A stretch of 64,000 bases of DNA from Methanothrix harundinacea 6Ac (GCF_000235565.1 NC_017527.1:1054001-1118000); one strand, 5' to 3'; shown: positions 1 to 8,828, counted from the stretch's first letter. The notes: generated from the sequence alone by a model not told the origin. Made by a program: numbers and translations.

Positions 1-50
1 GATCTCGGTTTGAGGCAATACTTAATAATGTTTGTGATTCAGGCAAGCTC

Positions 51-686
51 ATGATCGACCTTCACACCCATACCGTCTTCAGCGACGGCGAGCTGATCCC
101 TTCCGAGCTGGTCCGGCGGGCCGAGATGAAGGGGTGCCGCGCCCTGGGGATCACCGATCACGTCGACTTCACCAACGTCGAGTTCGTCATCAGCCAGGTC
201 TCGAAGGTCAAGGCGCTGGAGGATGTCCTGGAGATGAGGATCCTCGCCGGGGTCGAGCTGACCCACGTCCCCCCGGCGAAGATGGAGCGGCTGGCGACCC
301 TGGCCCGGAGGATCGGAGCCGACCTCGTCGTCGTCCACGGGGAGACGGCCGTCGAGCCGGTGGCCCCCGGGACTAACCGGAGAGCGATAGAGATCGGGGT
401 CGATATCCTCGCCCACCCCGGCTTCATCACCCCCGAGGAGGTGGACCTGGCGAGGGATAACGGCGTCTGCCTCGAGCTGACCGCCCGCCGCGGCCACAAC
501 ATGACGAACGGCCACGTCGCCCGCCTCGCCCTGGAGGCGGGGGCGAGGATCGTCGTCGACACCGACGCCCACGCCCCCGAGGACCTGATCGACCGCGAGA
601 GGGCGATCGAGATCGCCCGGGGGGCGGGGCTCACCCTGGAGCGGGCGACGGCTGTCGTCGACAAACACGCCATAATCGACCTCTGA
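51..686 (+). CDS. PHP-domain phosphoesterase, histidinol-phosphatase family
   Basis: A 211-aa PHP metallohydrolase. The metal ligands of the family are visible: HTHT near residue 5, the GITDH motif near residue 36, E in GVELTH, H in VVHGE, H in AHPGF and D/H in the late DTDAH motif. The length fits the short archaeal PHP proteins. The substrate cannot be read from sequence; histidinol phosphate is one possibility, but no his genes lie nearby. A TATA-like ACTTAATAA about 30 bases before the ATG suggests a short leader or none. Confidence 0.8.
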   Translation: MIDLHTHTVFSDGELIPSELVRRAEMKGCRALGITDHVDFTNVEFVISQVSKVKALEDVLEMRILAGVELTHVPPAKMERLATLARRIGADLVVVHGETAVEPVAPGTNRRAIEIGVDILAHPGFITPEEVDLARDNGVCLELTARRGHNMTNGHVARLALEAGARIVVDTDAHAPEDLIDRERAIEIARGAGLTLERATAVVDKHAIIDL

Positions 687-701
687 CGAAGAGATGGTAC
701 C

Positions 702-1100
702 TTGGACGTGGTGGCCGTCGACATATCGGGGAGGCACGCCGTGGCCGGAAGATACATCATGGTCTCCGCCTCGGTGGCGGCGAGGATATCCCCCGAGGGG
801 GTCGAGAGGACGAGGAGGATGAGGCTCGTCCCCCGGGTGGCGGAGTCGGTGGATATGGAGGTGGTGATCGGCCTCATGGAGGAGTCGGTCCGGGGGCTCT
901 CCGGCGTCGTCCTCGCCGAGAGGGGCGACCTCTACAACCTCGAGCGGTGGAGGGTCGAGAGCATCCTGGGACGGGAGTTCAAGTACCCCGAGTCCCGGGG
1001 GGAGAGGAGGGCGGTGGAGCTCGCCCACCACGCCTCCTTCGCCGGCCGGAGGCTGGCCCTGAGGCTGATGGATGAGGGGTGGGATTCGGTTGAGGGATGA
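702..1100 (+). CDS. DUF2209-like methanogen protein
   Basis: A 132-aa protein starting at TTG, 15 bases after the PHP gene. The opening VVAVDISGRH, followed by a predicted beta-rich fold, resembles the archaeal DUF2209 family found mainly in methanogens; this is recognition from memory. Its start of the form VAVD is reminiscent of RNase H-like folds, which is speculative. It overlaps no confirmed gene and probably shares a transcript with the PHP and hflX genes. No signal peptide or membrane segment is visible. Confidence 0.6.
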   Translation: MDVVAVDISGRHAVAGRYIMVSASVAARISPEGVERTRRMRLVPRVAESVDMEVVIGLMEESVRGLSGVVLAERGDLYNLERWRVESILGREFKYPESRGERRAVELAHHASFAGRRLALRLMDEGWDSVEG

Positions 1101-1113
1101 GGGTGGGAGGTCC

Positions 1114-2445
1114 ATGAGACGGGAGAAGACGGCGGTCCTCCTCTTCCGGGAGGACCCGAGGGAAGACCTCCGCCCGGAGGAGGTGACCGAGCTCCGGGGG
1201 CTCGCCGAGGCGGCGGGATACACCGTCCTCGCCGAGGTATTCCAGAGGAGGGGGAGGGACCGGAGGTTTCAGCTCGGGAGGGGGAAGGTCGTCGAGGCCG
1301 CCTCCCTCGGTCCTGATAAGCTGATCTTCAACGAGCCCCTCAGCCCCGGCCAGATCTTCAACATAGGAAAGGAGTTCGAGATTCCTCCCATGGACAGGTT
1401 CAACCTGATCCTGGAGATCTTCGCCTCCCGGGCCTCCACCCGGGAGGCGAAGCTCCAGGTGGAGCTCGCCCGCCTCTCCTATGAGGCCCCCTTCGTCCGG
1501 ACGATCGAGTCCCTCAAGAAGCTGAGCGAGCGGCCCGGCTACCGGGGCTCGGGGAGCTACGACGTCTCGATGTACCGGGACATCAAGGGGAGGATGGCGA
1601 AGATCAGGGCCGAGCTGAGGGCGGTGGAGGAGACGGGCGTCCGCCGGCGGGAGCGGAGGAGGAAGCTCGGCTTCGATCTGGTGGCCCTGGCCGGCTACAC
1701 CAACGCCGGAAAGAGCACCCTATTCAACCGCCTCGCCGAGGAGGCGGTGGCCGCCAAAGACCAGCCCTTCACCACCCTCTCGCCGACGACCCGGGCGGTG
1801 GCGGCGCGGGATCGGCGATTCCTCCTCACCGACACGGTGGGGTTCATCGACGACCTCCCCCTCTTCCTGATCAAGGCCTTCCGGTCCACCCTGGCGGAGA
1901 TCGTCGAGGCGGACCTCGTCCTGCTGGTGGTGGACCTCTCCGATCCCCCCGAGGTTCTGAGGGAGAGGGTCGCCTCCTGCCACGGGGCCCTCTGGGACTG
2001 TGGCTGCTACGCACCCCTCGTCTCGGTCCTGAACAAGGTCGATCTGATAACCCCGGAGGAGGCCGAGGAGAGGTGCAGGCTCCTGGAGGACCTCGCCCCC
2101 ACCCCCGTCCTCGTCTCCGCCCGGGAGGGGCTCGGCCTGGAGGCCCTCCTCGACGCCATCCTGGAGAAGCTCCCTCCCCTGGAGGAGTTCCTCGTCCGCC
2201 TCCCGGCGTCGGAGGCGGGGATGGGGCAGCTCTCCCGCCTCTACGAGGTGGCGGAGCCGCTGGAGGTGAGGTACGGGGAGGAGGTCGAGGTCCTCCTCCG
2301 GGGGAGGAGAGAGATCGTCGCCAAGGCCCTGAGGGGGGCGGAGAGGCCGGAGGCGGATCAGGATATGGACGATCGGTCCGGGGCGGCAACGGCGCCGGAG
2401 GCGCGGCCGCCGAAACCGGGAGATCCGCCCCCGGATGGGGAATGA
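1114..2445 (+). CDS. hflX: HflX-type ribosome-associated GTPase
   Basis: A 443-aa GTPase. The N-terminal HflX domain has the glycine-rich GRGK turn followed by the NEPLSP and STREAKLQVELA motifs. The G domain carries G1 GYTNAGKST, G3 DTVGF and G4 NKVD. HflX proteins bind the large ribosomal subunit and split stalled ribosomes. I chose the ATG at 1114 because GGAGGT lies just before it; an in-frame ATG at 1072 would overlap the previous gene. The C-terminal 30 residues are rich in Pro, Gly and Asp and probably disordered. Confidence 0.93.
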   Translation: MRREKTAVLLFREDPREDLRPEEVTELRGLAEAAGYTVLAEVFQRRGRDRRFQLGRGKVVEAASLGPDKLIFNEPLSPGQIFNIGKEFEIPPMDRFNLILEIFASRASTREAKLQVELARLSYEAPFVRTIESLKKLSERPGYRGSGSYDVSMYRDIKGRMAKIRAELRAVEETGVRRRERRRKLGFDLVALAGYTNAGKSTLFNRLAEEAVAAKDQPFTTLSPTTRAVAARDRRFLLTDTVGFIDDLPLFLIKAFRSTLAEIVEADLVLLVVDLSDPPEVLRERVASCHGALWDCGCYAPLVSVLNKVDLITPEEAEERCRLLEDLAPTPVLVSAREGLGLEALLDAILEKLPPLEEFLVRLPASEAGMGQLSRLYEVAEPLEVRYGEEVEVLLRGRREIVAKALRGAERPEADQDMDDRSGAATAPEARPPKPGDPPPDGE

Positions 2446-2478
2446 CGGGGATCGGCCCCTCGAAGGGATGATGGAGAG

Positions 2479-3210
2479 ATGACCGATAAGACGGTCCTTC
2501 TGAGGGAGAGGTTCCAGCTGAAGGAGACGATCGTCACCATCACCTTCCAGGAGCGGTCCCACCTCGAGGCGGCGAAGGAGGAGATAGCGATCCAGCGAGC
2601 CCTCCTCGAGGAGTTCATCCGGGCCGACCCCTTCTTCCTCGTAACCCTGGAGCCCTACGACCTTTCGATCGGCGAGGCGCCCGAGATCGTCCGGGAGATG
2701 GCGAGGGCTGGCCGGGCCGTCGGGATCGGCCCCATGAGCGCCGTCGCCGGGACGATAGCGAGGTTCGCCCTGGGGGCGATGATGGAGGCGGGGGCGACCT
2801 ACGCCATCGTCGACAACGGCGGGGACGTCGCCCTCATCGCCGACCGGCCCGTCCTGATGGGGATCTACGCCGGGCCATCCCCCCTGAAAGACCTAGCTTT
2901 CGAGATCGCCCCCCGGACGGAGCCGCTGGGGATCTGCACCAGCAGCGGGACCGTCGGCCCCTCCATCAGCTTCGGATCCGCCGACGCGGCCGTCGCCATC
3001 TCCGACGACGTCTCTCTCGCGGACGCCGCGGCAACGGCCCTCGGGAACGCCGTCGGATCGGCATCACAACTGGCCGACTCCTTCGGTGCGGTGGCGGTCC
3101 CGGGGGTGGCGGGGGCCCTGGTCATCCGGGGGGAGGAGATGGCTCTCTGGGGGGAGGTTCCGCCGCTCCGGCGGGCGAGCCTCCGGCCCGAGCTGATCAC
3201 GAGGGCTTAA
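2479..3210 (+). CDS. UPF0280 (COG2122) ApbE-like protein
   Basis: A 243-aa protein with the UPF0280 pattern: an early RERFQLKET segment, GIGPMSAVAGTIA, the IVDNGGDVAL motif and a CTSSGTVGPS stretch. The family is ApbE-like but lacks the full flavin-transferase motif set. In Methanosarcina acetivorans a COG2122 protein (MA1715) has been linked to sulfide assimilation into homocysteine, so a role in sulfur metabolism is plausible here. No DUF39 or NIL-ferredoxin partner lies beside it. Stop codon is followed by a short AT-rich convergent gap. Confidence 0.85.
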   Translation: MTDKTVLLRERFQLKETIVTITFQERSHLEAAKEEIAIQRALLEEFIRADPFFLVTLEPYDLSIGEAPEIVREMARAGRAVGIGPMSAVAGTIARFALGAMMEAGATYAIVDNGGDVALIADRPVLMGIYAGPSPLKDLAFEIAPRTEPLGICTSSGTVGPSISFGSADAAVAISDDVSLADAAATALGNAVGSASQLADSFGAVAVPGVAGALVIRGEEMALWGEVPPLRRASLRPELITRA

Positions 3211-3269
3211 AATAGAAATCAAACGATGAGCTTTCTCGCGTGAACGTCCATCAAACGCTGATAATTGAT

Positions 3270-3707
3270 CTACTTCGCGATGCGTTCTCGGACTTCTTCG
3301 AATTCGTCGAGGAGGTAGTATACTTCGACTCCGGACCTCCTGGCACTTTCAACCTGATGTTTATCGTTTGAGACGAGAAATGCTTCTTCAAGCTTTGCAG
3401 CAGCTACGTAAAAAGAATCGATCGCCCTTGATCCGGTCAGAACGGCAACACTATAGGCCATATCAAAAAGTTCCGATGCTTCGATGAAGTTAATGTTGGA
3501 GAAGATCTCCTCGGCCAGAGCTGTCGCCTCTTCCTTCGTGAGCCTTCTGACGAGCTGCCCGATCATCTCAATCTTGAATGCGTCAGGCTCGAAGATTGGA
3601 ACGCCATCTTCCTCCATCAAGGTGAAGAGGCCGTCGGCGATGGCAGTCCTATCGGAGCGATAATCGAAGATCAGATCCAGGAAGACCGACGCATCGACGA
3701 CGATCAT
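3270..3707 (-). CDS. vapC: PIN-domain toxin, VapC family
   Basis: A 145-aa PIN ribonuclease. The acidic active-site residues are visible: D5 in VVDAS, E in the IEMIGQ helix, D in AIDSFY and a late D in SNDKH. Its start overlaps the end of the upstream antitoxin gene by 4 bases, the usual translational coupling of vapBC pairs. VapC toxins cleave tRNA or rRNA when the antitoxin is degraded; the target here is unknown. Base composition is lower in GC than the housekeeping genes on its left. Confidence 0.88.
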   Translation of the reverse strand: MIVVDASVFLDLIFDYRSDRTAIADGLFTLMEEDGVPIFEPDAFKIEMIGQLVRRLTKEEATALAEEIFSNINFIEASELFDMAYSVAVLTGSRAIDSFYVAAAKLEEAFLVSNDKHQVESARRSGVEVYYLLDEFEEVRERIAK

Positions 3708-3913
3708 CGTCTCTCCTCGACGAACTCTTTGAGCAGGTCCTCTTCGACCTTCTTCCTGTGCCTCCTGGCAGCCTCCAGGATCCCTCCCGGCTTTATCACC
3801 ACGAAGGCCTCCGTTCCCTCCTTCAGCTTCACATCTCCCAGCGGTCTGAAGACACCTCCCTCATAGACGACCTCAATCTTCTTATCGGCCTTAGCGGTGT
3901 AGACTGCGCCCAT
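3704..3913 (-). CDS. vapB: AF2212/DUF104-like antitoxin (VapB)
   Basis: A 69-aa protein with the pattern IEVVYEGGVFRPLGDVKL followed by a glutamate-rich helical tail, typical of the AF2212-like (DUF104) antitoxins paired with PIN toxins in archaea. The beta-rich N-terminus would form the DNA-binding or dimer part and the charged C-terminal helix would wrap the toxin. It is the first gene of the vapBC operon. An AT-rich ATATATCC about 35 bases upstream is a likely TATA box. Confidence 0.85.
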   Translation of the reverse strand: MGAVYTAKADKKIEVVYEGGVFRPLGDVKLKEGTEAFVVIKPGGILEAARRHRKKVEEDLLKEFVEERR

Positions 3914-4133
3914 CGTTCAGACCCCAGGTTATATGGGAAGTTGAAGGATATATAGCCCTCTCTTATTCATGTCGGATAGAGGTCGATCTCAATATTTTCT
4001 CTTCGTACGGCCCTGGGGTGGCAGTGGATCGACCACGGCGCAGTATCCGGAGCGCTTTCCTCCTCTCCAGGAGGGGCGATTCTTTCCCCGTCGCCAGAAT
4101 CCTTTTAACATATTAAACCATAATCGACGCAAT

Positions 4134-4463
4134 ATGGCTGCAACAAAATCGAAGGGGCACGTTATGGGCTCGAAGATACCCGCCACCGAGTTTGAGCAGA
4201 TCCAGCGATTGGTGGAGGCTGGGGTCTATCTAAATACATCCGATTTTGTGAGAGATGCAATAAGAGATAAGCTCGCATCCATCAAGGTGATCAAATATCG
4301 GGATGTGGATTACAATACCGCAAAGAAAGAGGTTTCTGGGTACTTCCAGTCCAGGGGTGAAGCTTACCCCTCCGACGCCAGCGAAGATCTGGAGCTGGAC
4401 TACGACCTCGTCGCGGAGATCACCGAAGAGCTCCGACGGGAGGGGCGGCTGGAGGTCATCTGA
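4134..4463 (+). CDS. Ribbon-helix-helix antitoxin-like protein
   Basis: A 109-aa protein. Residues 15-50 (SKIPATEF, then NTSDFVRDAIRDKL) have the strand-helix-helix pattern of ribbon-helix-helix regulators. The acidic C-terminal half, ending ELRREGRLEVI, resembles a toxin-binding tail. I chose the ATG at 4134: an AT-rich box CTTTTAACATATTAAA ends about 18 bases before it, so the mRNA is probably leaderless. The next, 57-codon gene overlaps its stop by one base. Antitoxin function is an inference. Confidence 0.7.
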   Translation: MAATKSKGHVMGSKIPATEFEQIQRLVEAGVYLNTSDFVRDAIRDKLASIKVIKYRDVDYNTAKKEVSGYFQSRGEAYPSDASEDLELDYDLVAEITEELRREGRLEVI

Positions 4464-4636
4464 TGGAAGGCCGCGAGGTGGGAGACGCCATCAGAGGGGC
4501 GAGGATATATGCTGAGGCGAGGAAGATCAGCGATCCGGTCGTCATAGTAAAAACAGGGCGGCACAAGGCCCAGCGAGTCATCTTATCAGAGAAAGCCGTG
4601 GCGAGGGTCGAGAAGAAGCTCAGGTGGATTGCGTGA
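4463..4636 (+). CDS. 57-aa basic protein coupled to the RHH gene
   Basis: The ATG at 4463 shares its first base with the stop of the ribbon-helix-helix gene (TGATG), a strong sign of translational coupling. The 57-aa product is basic, with the segments VGDAIRGARIYAEARK and VVIVKTGRHKAQRVILSE. I do not recognise the family. The context suggests a toxin or a cofactor of the RHH protein, but it is shorter than known RelE or PIN toxins. It ends 21 bases before the convergent mcrC stop. Confidence 0.55.
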   Translation: MEGREVGDAIRGARIYAEARKISDPVVIVKTGRHKAQRVILSEKAVARVEKKLRWIA

Positions 4637-4657
4637 CCGAAGGCGCAGGGCACCGGC

Positions 4658-5857
4658 TCACCGATCGCCGCCAGAAAGTAGATCTTGAAGAAACCTCTGA
4701 CCTGCCTCTTCGAGATCGCCATCCAAGGAAAATCCCAGGCTCCGAACCCTAATTTTGCCGATCGTCACGTCCAAGTCTAGGGGCTTGGGATAGATCAGCA
4801 CCGCCTCATCGCAGTCTTTGGCGGCTGCGTAGGTCACCACCTGGCTGATGTCGTCGTTTCCTGGATGGTCCGGGGCTTTGTATTTGGTGTCGAGGACGAA
4901 GAGCGCCTTCTGCGAGTCTCTATCGTAGACCACAAGATCGATGTCGAACCTGACCCTTCCCCCTCGGCCGATGACGACCTCCTCATGGGGTCTGACCACA
5001 AAATCCGGCGGCATCTTCGCTTTCAGCCATTCGGCGACGAAGAGCTCGTAGAGTCGGGCCATATCCACCAGGAAGGGGATCATCGTCCGGCCTCCGATCC
5101 GGTGAGAAGGTCCGCTCTGCTCCAAAAAGAAGCGGCATAGGGCGTGCATCGGTTGATAATCCTCGTTCAGGCGGCTGTAAAGCCGGCCAGCGCAATCCTG
5201 GGGGTCGCACGGAATCGGGGTTGTCAGGCCCCTAAGTGACTGATATGCCCTCCGGACCTGGGGGAGGGATCGCTCGGTGCAGACGCCGCTCTGGAGGATC
5301 CGCCGGAGGGTCCAGGCGAGGATCTGGTTATCTTCGACGTCGGAGGTGTGCTCCTCGTAGCAGCATTCTGGTTTCACCATCCATGGTTTCTGGCAGCTCT
5401 TCCGGACGTCGAAACGGCCGCGGACGTAGGGGATTCGATCTTTCCGGGGTTGATAAGATCTGAAGAAGCCCTTGCGACCCCGGTCGAGGACCCGCAGGGC
5501 GAAGAGCCTGGCCAGGGTCTCATAAAACTCCTCCAACGAATCGCAGTCGGTTAAGCCCTCGGGAAACTTGAGGCTCTCGAGCCGGTAGGCGTACTCCAGC
5601 ATCCCAAATAAGTTTCTTATCTCCACTTTTGGCAGGAGGGCGATCTGAAACTCTGGAGTCAGGGGTATGTGACCTGCCCAGCCGTTTGCAGTCAGAGACC
5701 ACTGGTTGCCGTTCTTGAAGGACGGCTCGTCTATCGAGATATGGTTCCCGTAGTTCTGCCATATCTTCATGCCAAGCTCTTCGGAGATCTCGGATTCGAG
5801 AAACCTTCGTGTCTCGTACTCCACCAGCTCGATCCGCTGAATTTCCCTGGAGTTCAT
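4658..5857 (-). CDS. mcrC: McrC subunit of McrBC restriction endonuclease
   Basis: A 399-aa McrC nuclease. The N-terminal half has the beta-rich segment ending HIPLTPEFQIALLPKVEIRN that docks on the McrB ring. The C-terminal half carries the PD-(D/E)XK signature: RFDIDLVVYD followed by ALFVLDTKYK. McrC supplies DNA cleavage while the McrB GTPase hexamer translocates on DNA with modified cytosines. The gene starts inside the last codons of mcrB (4-base ATGA overlap), so the two are co-translated. It is the last gene of the operon and converges on the RHH operon. Confidence 0.93.
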   Translation of the reverse strand: MNSREIQRIELVEYETRRFLESEISEELGMKIWQNYGNHISIDEPSFKNGNQWSLTANGWAGHIPLTPEFQIALLPKVEIRNLFGMLEYAYRLESLKFPEGLTDCDSLEEFYETLARLFALRVLDRGRKGFFRSYQPRKDRIPYVRGRFDVRKSCQKPWMVKPECCYEEHTSDVEDNQILAWTLRRILQSGVCTERSLPQVRRAYQSLRGLTTPIPCDPQDCAGRLYSRLNEDYQPMHALCRFFLEQSGPSHRIGGRTMIPFLVDMARLYELFVAEWLKAKMPPDFVVRPHEEVVIGRGGRVRFDIDLVVYDRDSQKALFVLDTKYKAPDHPGNDDISQVVTYAAAKDCDEAVLIYPKPLDLDVTIGKIRVRSLGFSLDGDLEEAGQRFLQDLLSGGDR

Positions 5858-8403
5858 GGCATGATCTCTCTTACGACTCTCTCCCAGCGGAAGTCATCGA
5901 CCTTCTCGGGCCGGTCGAAGAAGTACTCGTCGAGGTAGGGCTCGATCTCCATCTTCCAGATGTCCTCGATCTCCTCGGCGAGTTTTTCCCGGAGGAAGAA
6001 GGATATCCCGACTTCGAAGTGGCTGTCGTTGATCTGAGTATTCAGTCGGCGCAAAACCCCGATCAGCCCCTCGATTGGAAAGTCCTTATTCCAACTTTGG
6101 TGATACTTGCGCAGCACCTCGTGATTGGGCAGGAGCCGGAGGAAGGCGAAGCGCCGCCGGAGGGCGTGATCCACCAATGCGATGGAACGGTCGGCGGTGT
6201 TCATCGTCCCGATGATGAGGACGTTCTCGGGGATCCTGAGCCTTCTGCCTCCGGCTAGGGGGATCGAACGGCTCCGGTATTCGAGGAGGTACATCAGCTC
6301 CCCGAAGACCTGGGAGAGGTTCGCCCGGTTGATCTCGTCGATGATCAGAACGCAGGTCCCATGCCGAGATTCGGCCCGCTCGCAGAACTCGAGGAACCGC
6401 CCTGGGACGATGGGGTACCTCAGGCCGCCGTCGTCGTCCGACTGGGGCCTTATCCCCTGGATGAAGTCCTCGTAGGCGTAGGCGGGATGAAACTGGACGA
6501 GGTCAGAGAAGCCATCTGTCCCGCCGATGAGGTGCTTTGCGAGATGCTCGGCGACGTAGGTCTTCCCCGTCCCCGGCGGGCCGTAGAGGACGGCCTGCCG
6601 TTTTCGTCTGATGGCGCGGACCCAGCGCTCTAAGGTTTCGAGATCGAAGCCGGTATCTTCGGCAAGTTTGTAAAGGGGATACTCAGAGGGTGGTGTCGGT
6701 CCCAAGAAATCGGGCCAATCGGTCTCAGGCTGAGATCGTCGAATTATATCAAGCCCCTCCGAATTTAGGCGAAATAGGTATCCCTGTTTTACACCACCAT
6801 TGTTGTTCAGAGGGCCTTGATTTATATCGAGTTTCGAGAGCGATTGTGAGAATTTGTTCAATGGGATGGGGGGCTTTAGCTCATGATAATCGACTCGAAC
6901 AAGGTTTCCTTCTTGCGGCCAATTTCCTCCGTTTATGGCGTGCGGATCGTTTGTCTTTCTTGCAGGTTCGATAACTCGGCTTGCATAACGCAAGTAGCCG
7001 TTGGCGTAATGAATTATGATGTCATCTTTGCAAACATCTGACAAGTTGTCCCAGTGATAAATAGAACGGCCTGTTTTGGACTTTATTGGCGCCCATATAT
7101 AGCCGCCATTTAATTCTACGTCTAGCGTTGATCCCTGGTTGACCCACCAAATGTTCTTCGTCATAATCCCGGCGCTAAGTGAGCCCGCAAATAATTCTTG
7201 CCTTCTTTTCGAATCAAATACTGCTTGTGCAAATCGTTCTTGGTGTTTATTCCGCCATGGAGATCTTTTCCAGTCTTTGAATTTGTTCGCAATATAATTG
7301 AGCGCATCCTCGTAGGCATCAAAGATCTCGTCTCCAGAGGACATGGCCATTTCTATTGGTATCCGGTAATTTCGTATTTCTGGGTCATCCTCATCTTTGG
7401 CAAAGACGAATGATACAAAACTATCGTCCAAAATCGTCTGATTCGCTAATAGTGTTATAGTAACGCTATCCGAAGCGTGATCTTTTGAGCCATCGAATCC
7501 CAATACCAACCACGGACCAAAACTCAGATGCAGAGTTCTTCCACCAGATCTTATCGGGATTGTGATTGAAAAACGCTCATCATCGAGGCTCTCGATCCCC
7601 AGACGCTCAAGGGTAGTCTTAAACAGATCAAAAGCCCATTCTGCCTCAAGTTGGTTTCCGAATATCTTTTTACATATTTTAGCAAAGGGTTTTGAGTTCC
7701 CGTTGAGGCCGTCTCTTTTGATCGCCACCAACCAATGAGTGAACATATCGAAGAGATCATCTGATCTAATTCCTGAAATCCCAAAATCGCTAATGTCGTC
7801 TGAGACGTCATTAACCAGTGAACGTGCCGTCTCGTTGATCGAGGGGTAATCTGCCAAATTTGACGAGTAAGACGTGCCGGAAAAGTAGTTCACGACGCTC
7901 CTCGATTTGTTGTTGATCAAGATGAAATCTTCCGGCCTTAGGGCGTGAAGGATCGGCGTCAGAGTACCAGATTGGAACCCCTTGGAGTATGGCGAATCCG
8001 AGAACTCATCACATGCGGCCTTCAGCTCCTCGGGTCGATCGTAGCAGCGGCGGACAAAACGGAGGATCTCGTCTGCGACTTGAGGCCATGATTCTTGATC
8101 GGTCCATCCGGCGGATTCGAACTTCTTCCTCACGTCACCATTGAAGGCAGGGGCGATGGATATCCAATAGCCCCTCTCTCGATTGGGCTTTGAGCCTGCA
8201 TAGGGGAGAAGCTTCATGAGGACTTCATCGGTTACATCCTCGCCCTGCCTTTCCGCTTCGAGGATCGTCTCAAAATTCCTGCGGCCTTCTTCTCTCTCCT
8301 CTTCGTAATGCCTGAGATGATCCTCGCCTTGAGGTGTGGGCGGATAGCTGTCTATGAATTCGCGAAATAGCTCAATGAACAAAGCCCTCTTCTCCGCCAG
8401 CAC
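5854..8403 (-). CDS. mcrB: McrB-type AAA+ GTPase with a long recognition region
   Basis: An 849-aa motor subunit starting at GTG. Residues about 1-230 form a helical region with the TLTPILHALRPEDFILINN motif seen in McrB relatives. Residues about 240-400 look like an MrcB N-terminal (DUF3578-like) domain. Residues about 415-540 contain GDIIIHY-like text (DDIIIHYANGYLRYASRV) suggesting an EVE/YTH-type base-flipping domain. The AAA+ module has Walker A GPPGTGKT near residue 607, Walker B LIIDEINRAN and the McrB signature MNTADRSI near 732. The first two domain calls are tentative; the motor is certain. GC is lower than in flanking housekeeping genes. Confidence 0.9.
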   Translation of the reverse strand: MLAEKRALFIELFREFIDSYPPTPQGEDHLRHYEEEREEGRRNFETILEAERQGEDVTDEVLMKLLPYAGSKPNRERGYWISIAPAFNGDVRKKFESAGWTDQESWPQVADEILRFVRRCYDRPEELKAACDEFSDSPYSKGFQSGTLTPILHALRPEDFILINNKSRSVVNYFSGTSYSSNLADYPSINETARSLVNDVSDDISDFGISGIRSDDLFDMFTHWLVAIKRDGLNGNSKPFAKICKKIFGNQLEAEWAFDLFKTTLERLGIESLDDERFSITIPIRSGGRTLHLSFGPWLVLGFDGSKDHASDSVTITLLANQTILDDSFVSFVFAKDEDDPEIRNYRIPIEMAMSSGDEIFDAYEDALNYIANKFKDWKRSPWRNKHQERFAQAVFDSKRRQELFAGSLSAGIMTKNIWWVNQGSTLDVELNGGYIWAPIKSKTGRSIYHWDNLSDVCKDDIIIHYANGYLRYASRVIEPARKTNDPHAINGGNWPQEGNLVRVDYHELKPPIPLNKFSQSLSKLDINQGPLNNNGGVKQGYLFRLNSEGLDIIRRSQPETDWPDFLGPTPPSEYPLYKLAEDTGFDLETLERWVRAIRRKRQAVLYGPPGTGKTYVAEHLAKHLIGGTDGFSDLVQFHPAYAYEDFIQGIRPQSDDDGGLRYPIVPGRFLEFCERAESRHGTCVLIIDEINRANLSQVFGELMYLLEYRSRSIPLAGGRRLRIPENVLIIGTMNTADRSIALVDHALRRRFAFLRLLPNHEVLRKYHQSWNKDFPIEGLIGVLRRLNTQINDSHFEVGISFFLREKLAEEIEDIWKMEIEPYLDEYFFDRPEKVDDFRWERVVREIMP

Positions 8404-8404
8404 G

Positions 8405-8628
8405 TCAAATCTCCTCCACGTTTATATCTGAAATCAAGACCATAACCTCGAAGTACGACTTGCAGGACATGATGATGGCATCTGCGAAAAATGTTTTCCT
8501 GAATCCGACGGATTCAAGTCTTTCAAAGGCACGGGTGCGATAGCGGTCTATGGCGCATTTTGCCTTGACTGGAATCGATTCTGGGCAAATTTGGGGCCCT
8601 GACGACCTTTTTCTGATTTCTCAGTCAT
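8405..8628 (-). pseudogene. Small frameshifted gene upstream of mcrB
   Basis: Two overlapping minus-strand frames together read like one protein of about 74 residues. A 26-codon frame opens at an ATG at 8628 and stops at 8548; the other frame carries VKAKCAIDRYRTRAFERLES and then a hydrophobic helix ending in ISDINVEEI, with its stop at 8405-8407, two bases before the mcrB GTG. The second frame has no good start of its own before its last 22 codons. A single one-base slip near 8570 would join them. It may be a pseudogene, a sequencing error or a programmed frameshift. I do not recognise the product. Confidence 0.45.
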
Positions 8629-8642
8629 CCTTCCGGCTGGTA

Positions 8643-8653
8643 GATATTTAAAT
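8643..8653 (-). promoter_or_regulatory. TATA box of the mcrBC operon
   Basis: ATTTAAATATC on the minus strand lies about 20-25 bases before the ATG at 8628, at the spacing expected for an archaeal TATA box serving the small upstream gene and mcrBC. Assigned by position and base composition only. Confidence 0.5.
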
Positions 8654-8828
8654 CATAAGAAACCAATAAAGCCCGGGGTCATATAGCAGACGATCACCAC
8701 CGCTCTTCCGGGAGGGGATCTGCGGTCGAGGATCAGAGATGAAAAGAAGATGAAAAGAGATGGCCGCCTCCTCAGGATAGGGGGCGCATCCCACCCGGGG
8801 TTTATAGTCAGATCAGGAGAGGGCTCAC

